Below, piece by piece: positions 24,065 to 32,347 of a stretch of DNA of 37,410 nt (its first letter is position 1; each line of letters opens with the position of its first letter). The notes under the pieces are model-generated. The model was not told the origin of the DNA. It worked only from the letters and a program-made list of their open reading frames with translations, and did no database searches. This DNA comes from Rhodospirillales bacterium (GTDB taxonomy: Bacteria; Pseudomonadota; Alphaproteobacteria; Rhodospirillales; JANQFP01): assembly GCA_028277795.1 (NCBI GenBank), contig JANQFP010000152.1, positions 1 through 37,410 of the forward strand, written 5' to 3'. Both the position numbers and the translations under genes were made by a program.

Positions 24065-24861
24065 GACGGCGCCGCTCCCGCGACCGCCCGACGCGCCATG
24101 ACCGCCACCAGATGGGCCCGGTAGGCGGCGCTGGCGTGGTGGTCGTGGTTGAGGCCGTCGGCTGCCAACGCGAGGCCGGCCAGGCGGCCGGCATCGAAGC
24201 CGCCGGACAGCGCCTCCTCCCATTCGGTCAGGCGGAAGACGCAGGGCCCGGCCCCGGTCACCGCCAGCCGCGGCCCGCCCGCCGTCTCGGCGGCGAACAC
24301 GGCTGCCAGGGGGAAGCCCGAGGCGGGCGCCGGCACGCGGGCATAGCCGGCCCGGCGCGGCACCGGGAAGACGATCCGGGCGATGATCTCGCCGGTCTCC
24401 AGGGCGGTCTCGAACAGGCCGGTGAAGAAATCGTCGGCGGCGATGGCGCGGCGGTCCGTGTGCACCGTGGCCCCCAAGCCCAGCACCGCCGCCGGCCAAT
24501 CGGCTGCCGGGTCGCTGTTGGCGAGCGAGCCGCCGATGGTGCCGCGGTTGCGCACCTGCGGATCGCCGATGGCGCCGGCCAGGCCCGCCAGGGCCGGGAT
24601 GTGCTCACGGACCAACGCATCGTTGGCAACGATGCCGTGGGGAGTCATGGCGCCGACCACGATCTCGCGGCGATCGCCGCTGATGCCGACGAGGCCGTCG
24701 ATGCCGGCCAGATCGATGAGGTCCGACGGGGCGTCCAGGCGCAGCCGCAGCACCGGCACCAGGGTCTGACCGCCGGCCAGGTAGCGGGGATCGTCGCCGG
24801 CGGCGAACAACTCGGCGGCCGCCGTCAGGCTGTCCGGCCGGTGGTAGCGGAGGCCGGTCAT
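24061..24861 (-). CDS. coxM: FAD-binding subunit of CO-dehydrogenase type Mo hydroxylase (CoxM-like)
   Basis: Medium subunit of 266 residues that carries FAD and passes electrons to the acceptor. The flavin motifs are AGGQTLVPVLRLRL (29-42) and TIGGSLANSDPAAD; the C-terminal CODH FAD domain follows. The specific substrate of the holoenzyme depends on the large subunit, which is absent here, so the name CoxM is by family only. The start overlaps the stop of the FeS subunit by 4 nt (ATGA). Confidence 0.88.
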   Translation of the reverse strand: MTGLRYHRPDSLTAAAELFAAGDDPRYLAGGQTLVPVLRLRLDAPSDLIDLAGIDGLVGISGDRREIVVGAMTPHGIVANDALVREHIPALAGLAGAIGDPQVRNRGTIGGSLANSDPAADWPAAVLGLGATVHTDRRAIAADDFFTGLFETALETGEIIARIVFPVPRRAGYARVPAPASGFPLAAVFAAETAGGPRLAVTGAGPCVFRLTEWEEALSGGFDAGRLAGLALAADGLNHDHHASAAYRAHLVAVMARRAVAGAAPS

Positions 24862-25343
24862 GGGCCCTGCCCATCGCGGCCGAGGTCGGCTGCTGCGGCG
24901 CGCACCGCGGCGACGATGTTGTGGTAGCCGGTGCAGCGGCACAGGTTGCCGTCGAGGCCGCGGCGGATGTCCTCGTCCGACGGCGCCGGGTGGCGCCGCA
25001 GCAGCTCGCGGGCCGCCATCACCATGCCGGGGGTGCAGAAACCGCATTGCAGACCGTGGTGCTCGCGGAAGGCCGCCTGCACCGGGTCCAGGGCGTCGGG
25101 GTCGCCCAGCCCCTCGATGGTGGTGACGGACGCGCCCTCGGCCTGCACGGCCAGCACCGTGCACGCCTTCACCGCCCGGCCGTCCAACTCCACCGTGCAG
25201 GCGCCGCAGTGGCCGGTCTCGCAGCCCACATGGGTGCCGGTCAGGCCCAGGTGCTCGCGCAGCAGGTCGACCAGCAGGACGGCGGCGTCGACCGCGGCGT
25301 GGACCGGCGCGCCGTTGACGGTGAGGCGGATGTCGACGGTCAT
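24858..25343 (-). CDS. coxS: [2Fe-2S] subunit of CO-dehydrogenase type Mo hydroxylase (CoxS-like)
   Basis: Small subunit of 161 residues with two [2Fe-2S] clusters. The plant-ferredoxin type domain has C41, C46, C49 and C61 (CETGHCGAC...C); the helical domain has C100, C103, C135 and C137 (CGFC...CRC). All eight ligands are present. It transfers electrons from the molybdenum site to FAD. It starts 9 bp after the coxG stop. Confidence 0.92.
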   Translation of the reverse strand: MTVDIRLTVNGAPVHAAVDAAVLLVDLLREHLGLTGTHVGCETGHCGACTVELDGRAVKACTVLAVQAEGASVTTIEGLGDPDALDPVQAAFREHHGLQCGFCTPGMVMAARELLRRHPAPSDEDIRRGLDGNLCRCTGYHNIVAAVRAAAADLGRDGQGP

Positions 25344-25352
25344 GTCACCGGC

Positions 25353-25919
25353 TCACAGTCCGAACACCAGCCACAGCACGCCGACGGCGCCGATCAGTCC
25401 GGCGGCCCACACCGGCGGGGCGAGGCCGCCCCCGGCCGTCGCCCCGGCCATGGCGGTGCCGGGTGGCGCCGGCGACTCCGCGGCGGGCGCCACGGCATCG
25501 GCGAAGGCCGCGAAGAAGTCATCGGCCAGCTTGCGGGCCGCGCCGTCGATGAGCCGCGCCCCCACCTGTGCCAGGCGGCCGCCCACCTGGGCGGTGGCCG
25601 TGTAGTCGACGGTCGTCCCGGCGCCGTCCTCGGTGAGGGTCACGGACGCCTCGCCGCGGGCGAACCCGGCGGCCCCTCGGCCTTCACCGGCGAGCCGGCA
25701 GTGCCGCGGCCGGTCGGCATCGGACAGGGTCACCGTGCCCTGCAGGGCCGCCTTGACCGGCCCCACCCTGGTCTCCACCCGAGCGGCGAAGGCCGTGTCC
25801 GAGGTCCGTTCCAGCGCCGTGCACCCGGGCACGCAGGCGCGCAGCACCTCGGGGTCGTTGAGGGCCTGCCACACCGCGTCGCGGGGTGCCGGGATCCGTC
25901 GTTGGCCGGTCAGGTTCAT
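25353..25919 (-). CDS. coxG: CoxG-like SRPBCC protein with C-terminal membrane anchor
   Basis: 188-residue carbon monoxide dehydrogenase subunit G family protein. The START/SRPBCC fold begins MNLTGQRRIPAPRDAVWQALNDPEVLRACVPGC. A Pro/Ala linker (about 145-165) and a C-terminal hydrophobic helix (VWAAGLIGAVGVLWLVFGL) follow. CoxG is thought to hold the enzyme at the membrane or donate to the quinone pool. ATG 25919 is chosen; the upstream extension to 25982 has no family match. It is the first gene of the operon; the promoter must lie in 25920-26153, shared with the divergent ATP-grasp gene. Confidence 0.87.
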   Translation of the reverse strand: MNLTGQRRIPAPRDAVWQALNDPEVLRACVPGCTALERTSDTAFAARVETRVGPVKAALQGTVTLSDADRPRHCRLAGEGRGAAGFARGEASVTLTEDGAGTTVDYTATAQVGGRLAQVGARLIDGAARKLADDFFAAFADAVAPAAESPAPPGTAMAGATAGGGLAPPVWAAGLIGAVGVLWLVFGL

Positions 25920-26153
25920 GGGCACCGCTCCTCTAGCGGACAGTAGGGGCGGCACAGGCGCCACGCAAGGACAGGAGGCCACCGCGCCCCACCGATATGC
26001 CTATTTATTGGGCGGTGATATGGTGCTGATTACAAATTAGGCAGATACAGCAGGCCCCAATCGCCCGAACCCCGCGGATTGCCTGGCTTCCGGGACTGGC
26101 ATGACCGTTGCTTAGGTATCCGGTCTTGGTGGTCATAGCCGGACTCTCCCGCG

Positions 26154-27593
26154 ATGAACCTGCCCCAGCCGGAACCGGGCCGTCCCGAACCGTTCAATGA
26201 GATGCGCGCGCCGGACGGCGGCGTGCGCGAGGCCTATCGGGCCTACGCCGCGTGGCTGGCCGACCGGTCCACCGACCTGCTTCAGCACAAGAGCCGCCAG
26301 GCCGACCTCATCTTCCGGCGCCTGGGAATCACCTTCAGCGTCTACGCCGAAGACTCTGATACCGAACGACAAATCCCCTTCGACATCATCCCCCGCATCC
26401 TCGACGCCGAGGAATGGCGACTGCTGTCCGAGGGCGTGTGCCAGCGGGTGCGCGCCATCAACGCCTTCCTCCACGACGTCTACCACGACCAGGACATCCT
26501 GCGCGCCGGCCGCATCCCCGCCTCCCTGGTCCTCACCAACCAGGCCTTCCGCCCCGAGATGCTGGGCCTGGCGCTGCCGCGGGCGGTGTACGCCCACGTG
26601 GCCGGCATCGACGTGGTGCGGGTGGCGGAACGGGAGTTCTACGTCCTCGAGGACAACGTGCGCACGCCGTCCGGGGTCTCCTACATGCTGGAGAACCGCG
26701 AGACCATGATGCGCCTGTTTCCGGAGCTGTTCGCCGACAGCGCGGTGGCCCCGGTCAACCACTACCCGGAGATGCTGCTCGACGCTCTGGTGGCCACGGC
26801 GCCGCCCGGCGCCGCCGACCCTACCGTCGTCGTGCTCACCCCCGGCCAGTACAACAGCGCCTATTTCGAGCACGTGTTCCTGGCCCACGAGATGGGCGTC
26901 GAGCTGGTGGAGGGCCAGGATCTGTTCGTCGAGGACGACCGGGTGTTCATGCGCACCACGGAGGGTCCGCGGCGGGTCGACGTCATCTACCGCCGGGTCG
27001 ACGACGCCTTCATCGACCCGCTGACCTTCGAGCCCGGCTCCTGCCTCGGGGTCCCCGGGCTGGTCGCCGCCTACCGCAACGGGCGGGTCGCCCTGGCCAA
27101 CGCCCTGGGCACCGGCATCGCCGACGACAAGGCCATCTACGTCTACGTCCCCGAGATGGTGCGCTTCTACCTGGGCCAGGAGCCGATCCTGAAGAACGTG
27201 CCGACCTACCAGCTCCGCGACACCGAGGAGCGGGCCTACGTTCTCGACCACCTGGAGGAGCTGGTGGTCAAGGAGGTCCACGGCTCCGGCGGCCACGGCA
27301 TGCTGGTCGGCCCGGCCAGCACCGGCGACGAGTGCCGCGCCTTCCGCGAGCGCATCCTGGCCGCGCCCGACGACTTCGTCGCCCAGCCGACGCTCAGCCT
27401 GTCCACCTGCCCCACCTTCGTCGACCGGGGGGTGGCACCGCGGCACGTGGACCTCAGGCCCTTCGTGCTGTCGGGCGAGACCACCACCGTCGTCCCCGGC
27501 GGGCTCACCCGCGTCGCCCTGCGCGAGGGCTCCCTGGTGGTCAACTCGTCCCAGGGCGGCGGCACCAAGGACACCTGGGTCTTGGAGGACTGA
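26154..27593 (+). CDS. Circularly permuted type 2 ATP-grasp protein
   Basis: 479-residue member of the DUF404/DUF407 family (COG2308), a predicted ATP-dependent carboxylate-amine ligase that forms peptide-like bonds on an unknown substrate. Recognisable segments are EMRAPDGGVREAYRAYAAWL at the start, FVLEDNVRTPSGVSYMLENR-like sequence, and the permuted ATP site with K373 in KEVHGSGGHGMLVG. RHVDLRPFVL and NSSQGGGTKDTWVL complete the C-terminal end. The alpha-E gene follows after 4 bp. The start ATG 26154 lacks a good ribosome binding site, but conservation begins close after it. Confidence 0.9.
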   Translation: MNLPQPEPGRPEPFNEMRAPDGGVREAYRAYAAWLADRSTDLLQHKSRQADLIFRRLGITFSVYAEDSDTERQIPFDIIPRILDAEEWRLLSEGVCQRVRAINAFLHDVYHDQDILRAGRIPASLVLTNQAFRPEMLGLALPRAVYAHVAGIDVVRVAEREFYVLEDNVRTPSGVSYMLENRETMMRLFPELFADSAVAPVNHYPEMLLDALVATAPPGAADPTVVVLTPGQYNSAYFEHVFLAHEMGVELVEGQDLFVEDDRVFMRTTEGPRRVDVIYRRVDDAFIDPLTFEPGSCLGVPGLVAAYRNGRVALANALGTGIADDKAIYVYVPEMVRFYLGQEPILKNVPTYQLRDTEERAYVLDHLEELVVKEVHGSGGHGMLVGPASTGDECRAFRERILAAPDDFVAQPTLSLSTCPTFVDRGVAPRHVDLRPFVLSGETTTVVPGGLTRVALREGSLVVNSSQGGGTKDTWVLED

Positions 27594-27597
27594 CGCC

Positions 27598-28533
27598 ATG
27601 CTCGGCAGAACCGCCAACAACGTCTACTGGATGGCCCGCTACTTCGAGCGGGCCGAGAACGTCGCCCGCCTCCTCGAGGCGTCCTACAACATGTCCCTGC
27701 TGCCGTCGGTCAATGGCAAGGTGCCCAAGGAATGGGAGGCGCCGCTGGGGATGACCGGCAGCCGGCAGCGCTTCGTCGAGCGCTTCGGCGACATCACGTC
27801 GGCCGGGGTCATCGAGTTCATGGCCCTGAGCGCCGACAACGAGGGCAGCATCGCCCACAGCATCGGCCGCGCCCGCGACAACGCCCGGGCCACCCGCTCG
27901 GAGCTGCCGCTGGAGCTGTGGCAGGGCATCAACCAGACCTGGATCGACCTCCAGGACATGTCCTATCCGCGCCTCGTGGACCAGGGCTTCGCCGAGTTCT
28001 TCGAGTGGGTGAAGGAGCGCTCCCACCTGTTCCGCGGCATGATCTACGGCACCATGCGGCGCGGTGACGCCTTCATGTTCGCCCGCCTCGGCACCTTCGT
28101 CGAGCGGGCCGACAACACGGCGCGGGTGCTCGCCGCCAAGTGGAACATGCTGACGCCGCTGGGCCCGCGGGTGGTCGCCGCCGAGGACTACTACCGGTGG
28201 GGCGCCCTGCTGCGCTCGTTCAGCGCCTTCAAGGCCTACCGGGAGATCTACCGGGGCAACATCGAGCCGCGGCGGGTGGCCGAGATGCTGATCCTGCGCG
28301 ACGACATGCCGCGCTCGCTGCACGCCTGCTACGACGAGCTGTGCGCCATCTCCCGGGACCTGCGGCGCGACGGCGTCTGCGCCCGCCTGGCCAAGGAGAC
28401 CCGCGGCCGCATCCGCGCCAGCCCCATCGACGTGGTGCTGCGCTCGGGCCTGCACCGCTACCTCTACGAATTCCTGGGGCGCAACAACCGGTTCAGCAAC
28501 CTGATCGAAAAAGACTTCATGATGGTGCCATGA
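27598..28533 (+). CDS. Alpha-E domain protein
   Basis: 311-residue, mostly helical protein of the DUF403/COG2307 family. The N terminus LGRTANNVYWMARYFERAENVARLLEA is diagnostic. The molecular role is unknown; the family almost always travels with the permuted ATP-grasp protein, and in some bacteria the two are fused. It is therefore a likely partner or substrate carrier. It is tightly packed between the ATP-grasp gene (4 bp) and the transglutaminase gene (10 bp). Confidence 0.9.
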   Translation: MLGRTANNVYWMARYFERAENVARLLEASYNMSLLPSVNGKVPKEWEAPLGMTGSRQRFVERFGDITSAGVIEFMALSADNEGSIAHSIGRARDNARATRSELPLELWQGINQTWIDLQDMSYPRLVDQGFAEFFEWVKERSHLFRGMIYGTMRRGDAFMFARLGTFVERADNTARVLAAKWNMLTPLGPRVVAAEDYYRWGALLRSFSAFKAYREIYRGNIEPRRVAEMLILRDDMPRSLHACYDELCAISRDLRRDGVCARLAKETRGRIRASPIDVVLRSGLHRYLYEFLGRNNRFSNLIEKDFMMVP

Positions 28534-28543
28534 GGCCGTCCCC

Positions 28544-29353
28544 ATGAGGCTGACCATCGAGCACGAGACCCACTACCGTTTCGACGAGCCGGCCAACCAC
28601 AGCATCCAGTACCTGCGGCTCACGCCCCGGTTCGATGCCTGCCAGTCGACGGTGTCGTGGACGGTGACCACGCCGGGCAAGCTGACCCCGTGGACCGACG
28701 GCTTCGGCAACCACGCCCACGTGTCGGTGCAGGAAGGCCCCCACGACGAGGTGCCGGTGGTGGTGCGGGGCGTGGTCGAGACCATTGATACCTCCGGCGT
28801 GCTGGCCGAGGACGACGGGCTGCCCCCGCCCATGTTCCTGCGCCAGACCGAGACCACCCGGGTGGAGCCTGGCATCGCCGCCTTCGCCGCCCCCTTCCAC
28901 GAGCGCCTGGCCGACGAGGGGGGCATCGCCGCCCTGCACGGCCTGATGGCGGCCCTCAACGAGGCGGTGGCCTACCGCCCCGGCCACACCGACGTCAGCA
29001 CCCGGGCCGCCGACGCCCTGGCCCGCGGCGCCGGCGTGTGCCAGGACCACACCCACCTGTTCATCGCCTGCTGCCTTGATCTGGGGGTGCCGGCCCGCTA
29101 CGTGAGCGGCTACGTGCTGGTGCGCGGCGACGGCGAGCAGCACCTGGCCAGCCACGCCTGGGCCGAGGCCCACGTGGAGGGCCTGGGCTGGATCTCCTTC
29201 GACGTGTCCAACGGCCAGTCGGCCACCGACGCCTACGTGCGCCTGGCCGTGGCCCACGACTACGCCGGCGCCTGCCCGGTACGCGGGGTGCGCAAGGGGG
29301 GCGGCACCGAGGCCCTCACGGTGCGCGTCCAGGTGGGCCAGGCGCAGGCCTGA
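28544..29353 (+). CDS. Transglutaminase-like cysteine peptidase family protein
   Basis: 269 residues. The N-terminal beta domain (RLTIEHETHYRFDEPANHSIQYLRLTPR) is the bacterial transglutaminase N domain. The catalytic core has C166 (GVCQDHTHLFI), H204 (SHAWAEAHV) and D220 (SFDVSN), the full triad. It should act as a peptidase or amide hydrolase in the cytosol, since no signal peptide is present. In this gene set it is predicted to cut or process the product of the ATP-grasp enzyme. Confidence 0.9.
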   Translation: MRLTIEHETHYRFDEPANHSIQYLRLTPRFDACQSTVSWTVTTPGKLTPWTDGFGNHAHVSVQEGPHDEVPVVVRGVVETIDTSGVLAEDDGLPPPMFLRQTETTRVEPGIAAFAAPFHERLADEGGIAALHGLMAALNEAVAYRPGHTDVSTRAADALARGAGVCQDHTHLFIACCLDLGVPARYVSGYVLVRGDGEQHLASHAWAEAHVEGLGWISFDVSNGQSATDAYVRLAVAHDYAGACPVRGVRKGGGTEALTVRVQVGQAQA

Positions 29354-29377
29354 CGGCACGGTGCAGGGGACGACGCC

Positions 29378-30121
29378 ATGACCTATTGCCTTGGCATGCT
29401 GCTGCACGAGGGCTTGGTGTTCGCCTCCGACTCGCGCACCAGCGCCGGCGTCGACAGCGTGTCCCAGTTCCGCAAGATGTTCGTCACCGAGGCGCCCGGC
29501 GAGCGGCTCATCGTCGCGCTGACGGCCGGCAACCTGGCCGTCACCCAGGAGGTGATCACCGTGATCGACCGGGCCGCCGCCGCCGGTGAGGACGAGGGCA
29601 ACGTGCTCTTGGCCGACTCCATGTTCACGGTGGCCCGCATCTTCGGCTCGGCGCTGCGCGACGTGCACAACCGGGACCGCCCCCACCTGATGGCCCACGG
29701 CGCCGACGTCAACGCGTCGCTGATCGTCGGCGGCCAGATCGCCGGCGAACGGCCGCGGCTGTTTCACATCTACGCCGCCGGCAATTTCATCGAGGCGGGC
29801 GACGAGACCTGCTACTTCCAGATCGGCGAGACCAAGTACGGCAAGCCCATCCTGGAGCGCGTGGTGACCCCCGCGCTGCGCCTGATCCCGGCCGCCAAGT
29901 GCGCGCTGGTGTCCTTCGACTCCACCATCAAGGCCAACCTGTCCGTGGCCCCGCCCATCGACCTGCTGATCTACGAACGCGACCGGCTGCGGGTGCTGAC
30001 CCGGCAGCGGATCGACGACGGCGACGCCTACTTCAACGCCCTCCGCGGCTACTGGGGCGAGGGCCTGCGCGCCCTGTTCGCCGACGCCCCGGACCCGGAC
30101 TGGAAGAGCGGCATCACCTGA
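29378..30121 (+). CDS. Anbu, proteasome-type Ntn peptidase
   Basis: 247-residue member of the ancestral beta-subunit family (COG3484), related to HslV and proteasome beta subunits. After removal of Met the N-terminal Thr would be the nucleophile. Counting it as T1, D17 (ASDSRTSAG) and K32 (FRKMF) stand where the proteasome active site requires them. Anbu particles form open helical or ring assemblies without a known unfoldase; the substrate is unknown. It is the fourth gene of the ATP-grasp/alpha-E/transglutaminase set, 24 bp after the transglutaminase. Confidence 0.92.
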   Translation: MTYCLGMLLHEGLVFASDSRTSAGVDSVSQFRKMFVTEAPGERLIVALTAGNLAVTQEVITVIDRAAAAGEDEGNVLLADSMFTVARIFGSALRDVHNRDRPHLMAHGADVNASLIVGGQIAGERPRLFHIYAAGNFIEAGDETCYFQIGETKYGKPILERVVTPALRLIPAAKCALVSFDSTIKANLSVAPPIDLLIYERDRLRVLTRQRIDDGDAYFNALRGYWGEGLRALFADAPDPDWKSGIT

Positions 30122-30148
30122 ATGCCAACCGCTCCGGCGAATGCCGCA

Positions 30149-30179
30149 ACCGCCCTGAAACATTGACCCTTCGGGCGGT
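30149..30179. terminator. Inverted repeat after anbu
   Basis: ACCGCCC (30149-30155) and GGGCGGT (30173-30179) can form a 7-bp GC stem with a 17-nt loop, followed by GGTTTGTT. It is a weak candidate terminator. It also overlaps TTGACC (30163-30168), a possible -35 for the next gene. Confidence 0.35.
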
Positions 30180-30261
30180 GGTTTGTTATCCATGGATGGG
30201 TCGCCATACCACCGGATCGGCAGCGGGATCGTCGGGGGCCGCCGCCCGGGAACCGGATGCC

Positions 30262-30792
30262 ATGCCCGCCGCCGTCAAGTCCGCCTTCGACATCGCCTTC
30301 TGGTTCGCCGACACGGCGTTGGCCGACAACGAGTACCTGCAGCCCCAGAAGCTGCAGCGGCTGCTGTTCCTGGCCCAGGGGTACTATGCCGTCGCCACGG
30401 CGGGGACCAAGATGATGCCGGCGGTGTTCGTGGCCGACGAAATGGGCCCGATGGAGCCCAACGTCTACGCCGCCTTCTCCCGCGGCCGCCCCGACATCGA
30501 CGTGGAGCTGTTCCTGCCGCCCGAGGTGGACGCCTTCCTGCAGGGCGTGTGGCGCCGCTTCGGCCATCACTCGGTCGAGCACCTGACCCGGATCACCAAG
30601 CAGACGGAGGCCTATCGCCAGGCCTTCCGCCGCGGCAAGGGCGAGGAGATCCCGCTGCACGCCATGCGCATTTCCTTCGCCCGAGCGCGCTCGTCCCCCA
30701 CCGTGCAGCAGGTGGTCAAGCCCAAGGTCATGCGCACCCAGAGCGGCCGGCCGGTGACGGTCAAGGCCTGGGTCCCGGGCACCAAGAAATAG
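30262..30792 (+). CDS. Panacea/SocA-type (DUF4065) domain protein
   Basis: 176 residues. The segment LQPQKLQRLLFLAQGYYAVATAG (26-48), then PAVFVADEMGPMEPNVYAAF, matches the Panacea/DUF4065 pattern (KLLYFAQ...GP..P.VY). This domain is known from antitoxins such as Caulobacter SocA, where it acts as a proteolytic adaptor, and from GepA-like proteins. The C-terminal 60 residues are basic (KPKVMRTQSGRPVTVKAW). No toxin-like gene lies on either side: anbu is 140 bp upstream and 424 bp of non-coding DNA follow. ATG 30262 is preferred; ATG 30196 would add a Gly/Ser/Ala stretch. Confidence 0.75.
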   Translation: MPAAVKSAFDIAFWFADTALADNEYLQPQKLQRLLFLAQGYYAVATAGTKMMPAVFVADEMGPMEPNVYAAFSRGRPDIDVELFLPPEVDAFLQGVWRRFGHHSVEHLTRITKQTEAYRQAFRRGKGEEIPLHAMRISFARARSSPTVQQVVKPKVMRTQSGRPVTVKAWVPGTKK

Positions 30793-31216
30793 CGTCCGGC
30801 GGACGAATCGGGGTTCGGTTTTGCCGCTGCGAAAAGGCGGTCCAAGAATTCGGCCCCTTACGGACCGGCCACGTTGGGCGCGGCCGCACCGGCGCCGCCA
30901 GGGGCCAACCCGATCCACCCTGTCGCGACGGCGCCGGCGCATTTACCGAGCGGTTTCAATGGGTAATGGACGCCGGCTCGGGGCGGCACCGGCCCGAATT
31001 CGCGTGTAAAATTTCATCAAGACTTCTCTGTATACGGGTGTTTTCGTCTCCGGTTTTGGTTCCGTTTGACATGGTTTTACTCGTCAATGATTTATTAGCA
31101 GGTGATCCGCTACTCAGTCGTGGTGTGCATAAGGCTCAACTTTTCTTTTGTATTTTTTCCGCGGCCACCTCCCTGACCACCGGCCGTGGGGCCTGACCAA
31201 GAGATCGATCGGGGGA
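30793..31216. other. 424-bp intergenic region with AT-rich promoter zone
   Basis: No gene is evident. The first 215 bp are GC-rich and featureless. From about 31008 the sequence becomes AT-rich and contains TTGACA (31066-31071) followed by several TTTATTA-like stretches, so the promoter of the DUF2336 gene is probably here; I cannot fix its -10. Confidence 0.45.
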
Positions 31217-32347
31217 ATGGCAGGAGGGATCGACAAGGAATACCTCTTCCGGCTGGCGCGGGAGAAATCGGAGGCCGGGCGGTCGGCGTTGGCCGCCACC
31301 GTCTCCGACCTCTTCGAACGCCGGGGCGACGTGCTGACCGATCGCGAACGCGCCCTGATGTTCGACATCCTGCACAAGGTCATCCACGACGTGGAGATGT
31401 CGGTGCGCCGCGCCCTCGGCGAACGCCTGGCGACCCTGCCCGACGCGCCCCACGACCTGATCCGGGTCCTTGCCAACGACCGCATCGAGGTCGCCTACCC
31501 CGTGCTCACCCAGAGCGAGGTGCTGCACGACGAGGACCTGATCGAGGTCATCCGCAACCGCACCCTCGAACACCAGCTCGCCATCGCCATCCGCCAGACG
31601 GTCAGCGAGGCGGTGTCCGACGCCCTGGTGGCGACCGGCCACGAGAACGTCATCCGCACCCTGTTGGAAAACCAGAACGCCCAGATCTCCCATGGCACCC
31701 TGGAGTTCCTGGTCGAGGAGTCGAAACGGGTCGACACTTTCCAGGAACCCATCCTGCACCGCCGCGACCTGGAGCCGGAGCTGGCCAAGCGCATGTACTT
31801 CTGGGTATCGGCCGCCCTGCGCCAGCACATCGTGGACAACTTCCCCATGGACGAGGCGGTCGTCGACGACCTCCTGGAGCAGGCCGCGTTCGACGAACTG
31901 AAGCGGACCATTTCCCAGAGCGGCCAACCCAAGGCGACGGAGCTGGCGCGGCGGCTCGACCACGCCGGCATGGTGAGCCCCGACATCCTGGTCAGCGCCC
32001 TGCGCGACGGCGAGGTGACCCTGTTCCTCGGCATGTTCTGCCACCTGACGGGGCTGCGCCACACCCTGGCCATGCGCATCCTGTTCGAGCCTGGCGGCGA
32101 GGGCCTGGCCATCGCCTGCAAGGCCATCGGACTCGATGCAGACACCTTCTCCGAGATCTACAACATCAGCCGCCGCTCGCGGCCGGCCAGCCCCGATACC
32201 CTGCGCAGCGAGACGCGCAAGGTGATGACCCTGTACGAACACATGAACCGCGAGTCGGCCGACGAGGTGCTGCGCAAATGGCGCCGCGACGCCGATTACC
32301 TGGCGGCCATCCGCGACCTCGAGCTGGGCACCAAGGACGATGGGTAG
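31217..32347 (+). CDS. DUF2336 domain protein
   Basis: 376-residue, largely alpha-helical protein of the DUF2336 family, common in Alphaproteobacteria and without known biochemical function. Repeated helical pairs such as DRERALMFDILHKVIHDVEMSVRRALGERL and PHDLIRVLANDRIEVAYPVL give it a HEAT-like look. ATG 31217 has GGGGGA just before. The 3' end overlaps the next gene by 8 bp, so the two are probably translated together and may form one signalling pair. Confidence 0.85.
   Translation: MAGGIDKEYLFRLAREKSEAGRSALAATVSDLFERRGDVLTDRERALMFDILHKVIHDVEMSVRRALGERLATLPDAPHDLIRVLANDRIEVAYPVLTQSEVLHDEDLIEVIRNRTLEHQLAIAIRQTVSEAVSDALVATGHENVIRTLLENQNAQISHGTLEFLVEESKRVDTFQEPILHRRDLEPELAKRMYFWVSAALRQHIVDNFPMDEAVVDDLLEQAAFDELKRTISQSGQPKATELARRLDHAGMVSPDILVSALRDGEVTLFLGMFCHLTGLRHTLAMRILFEPGGEGLAIACKAIGLDADTFSEIYNISRRSRPASPDTLRSETRKVMTLYEHMNRESADEVLRKWRRDADYLAAIRDLELGTKDDG

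Noticed and set aside
30122-31216. Toxin partner for the Panacea protein
   Set aside because: I looked on both sides and strands; only shadow frames of anbu or of the Panacea gene itself and short Arg-rich frames occur, none with a ribosome binding site or toxin features.
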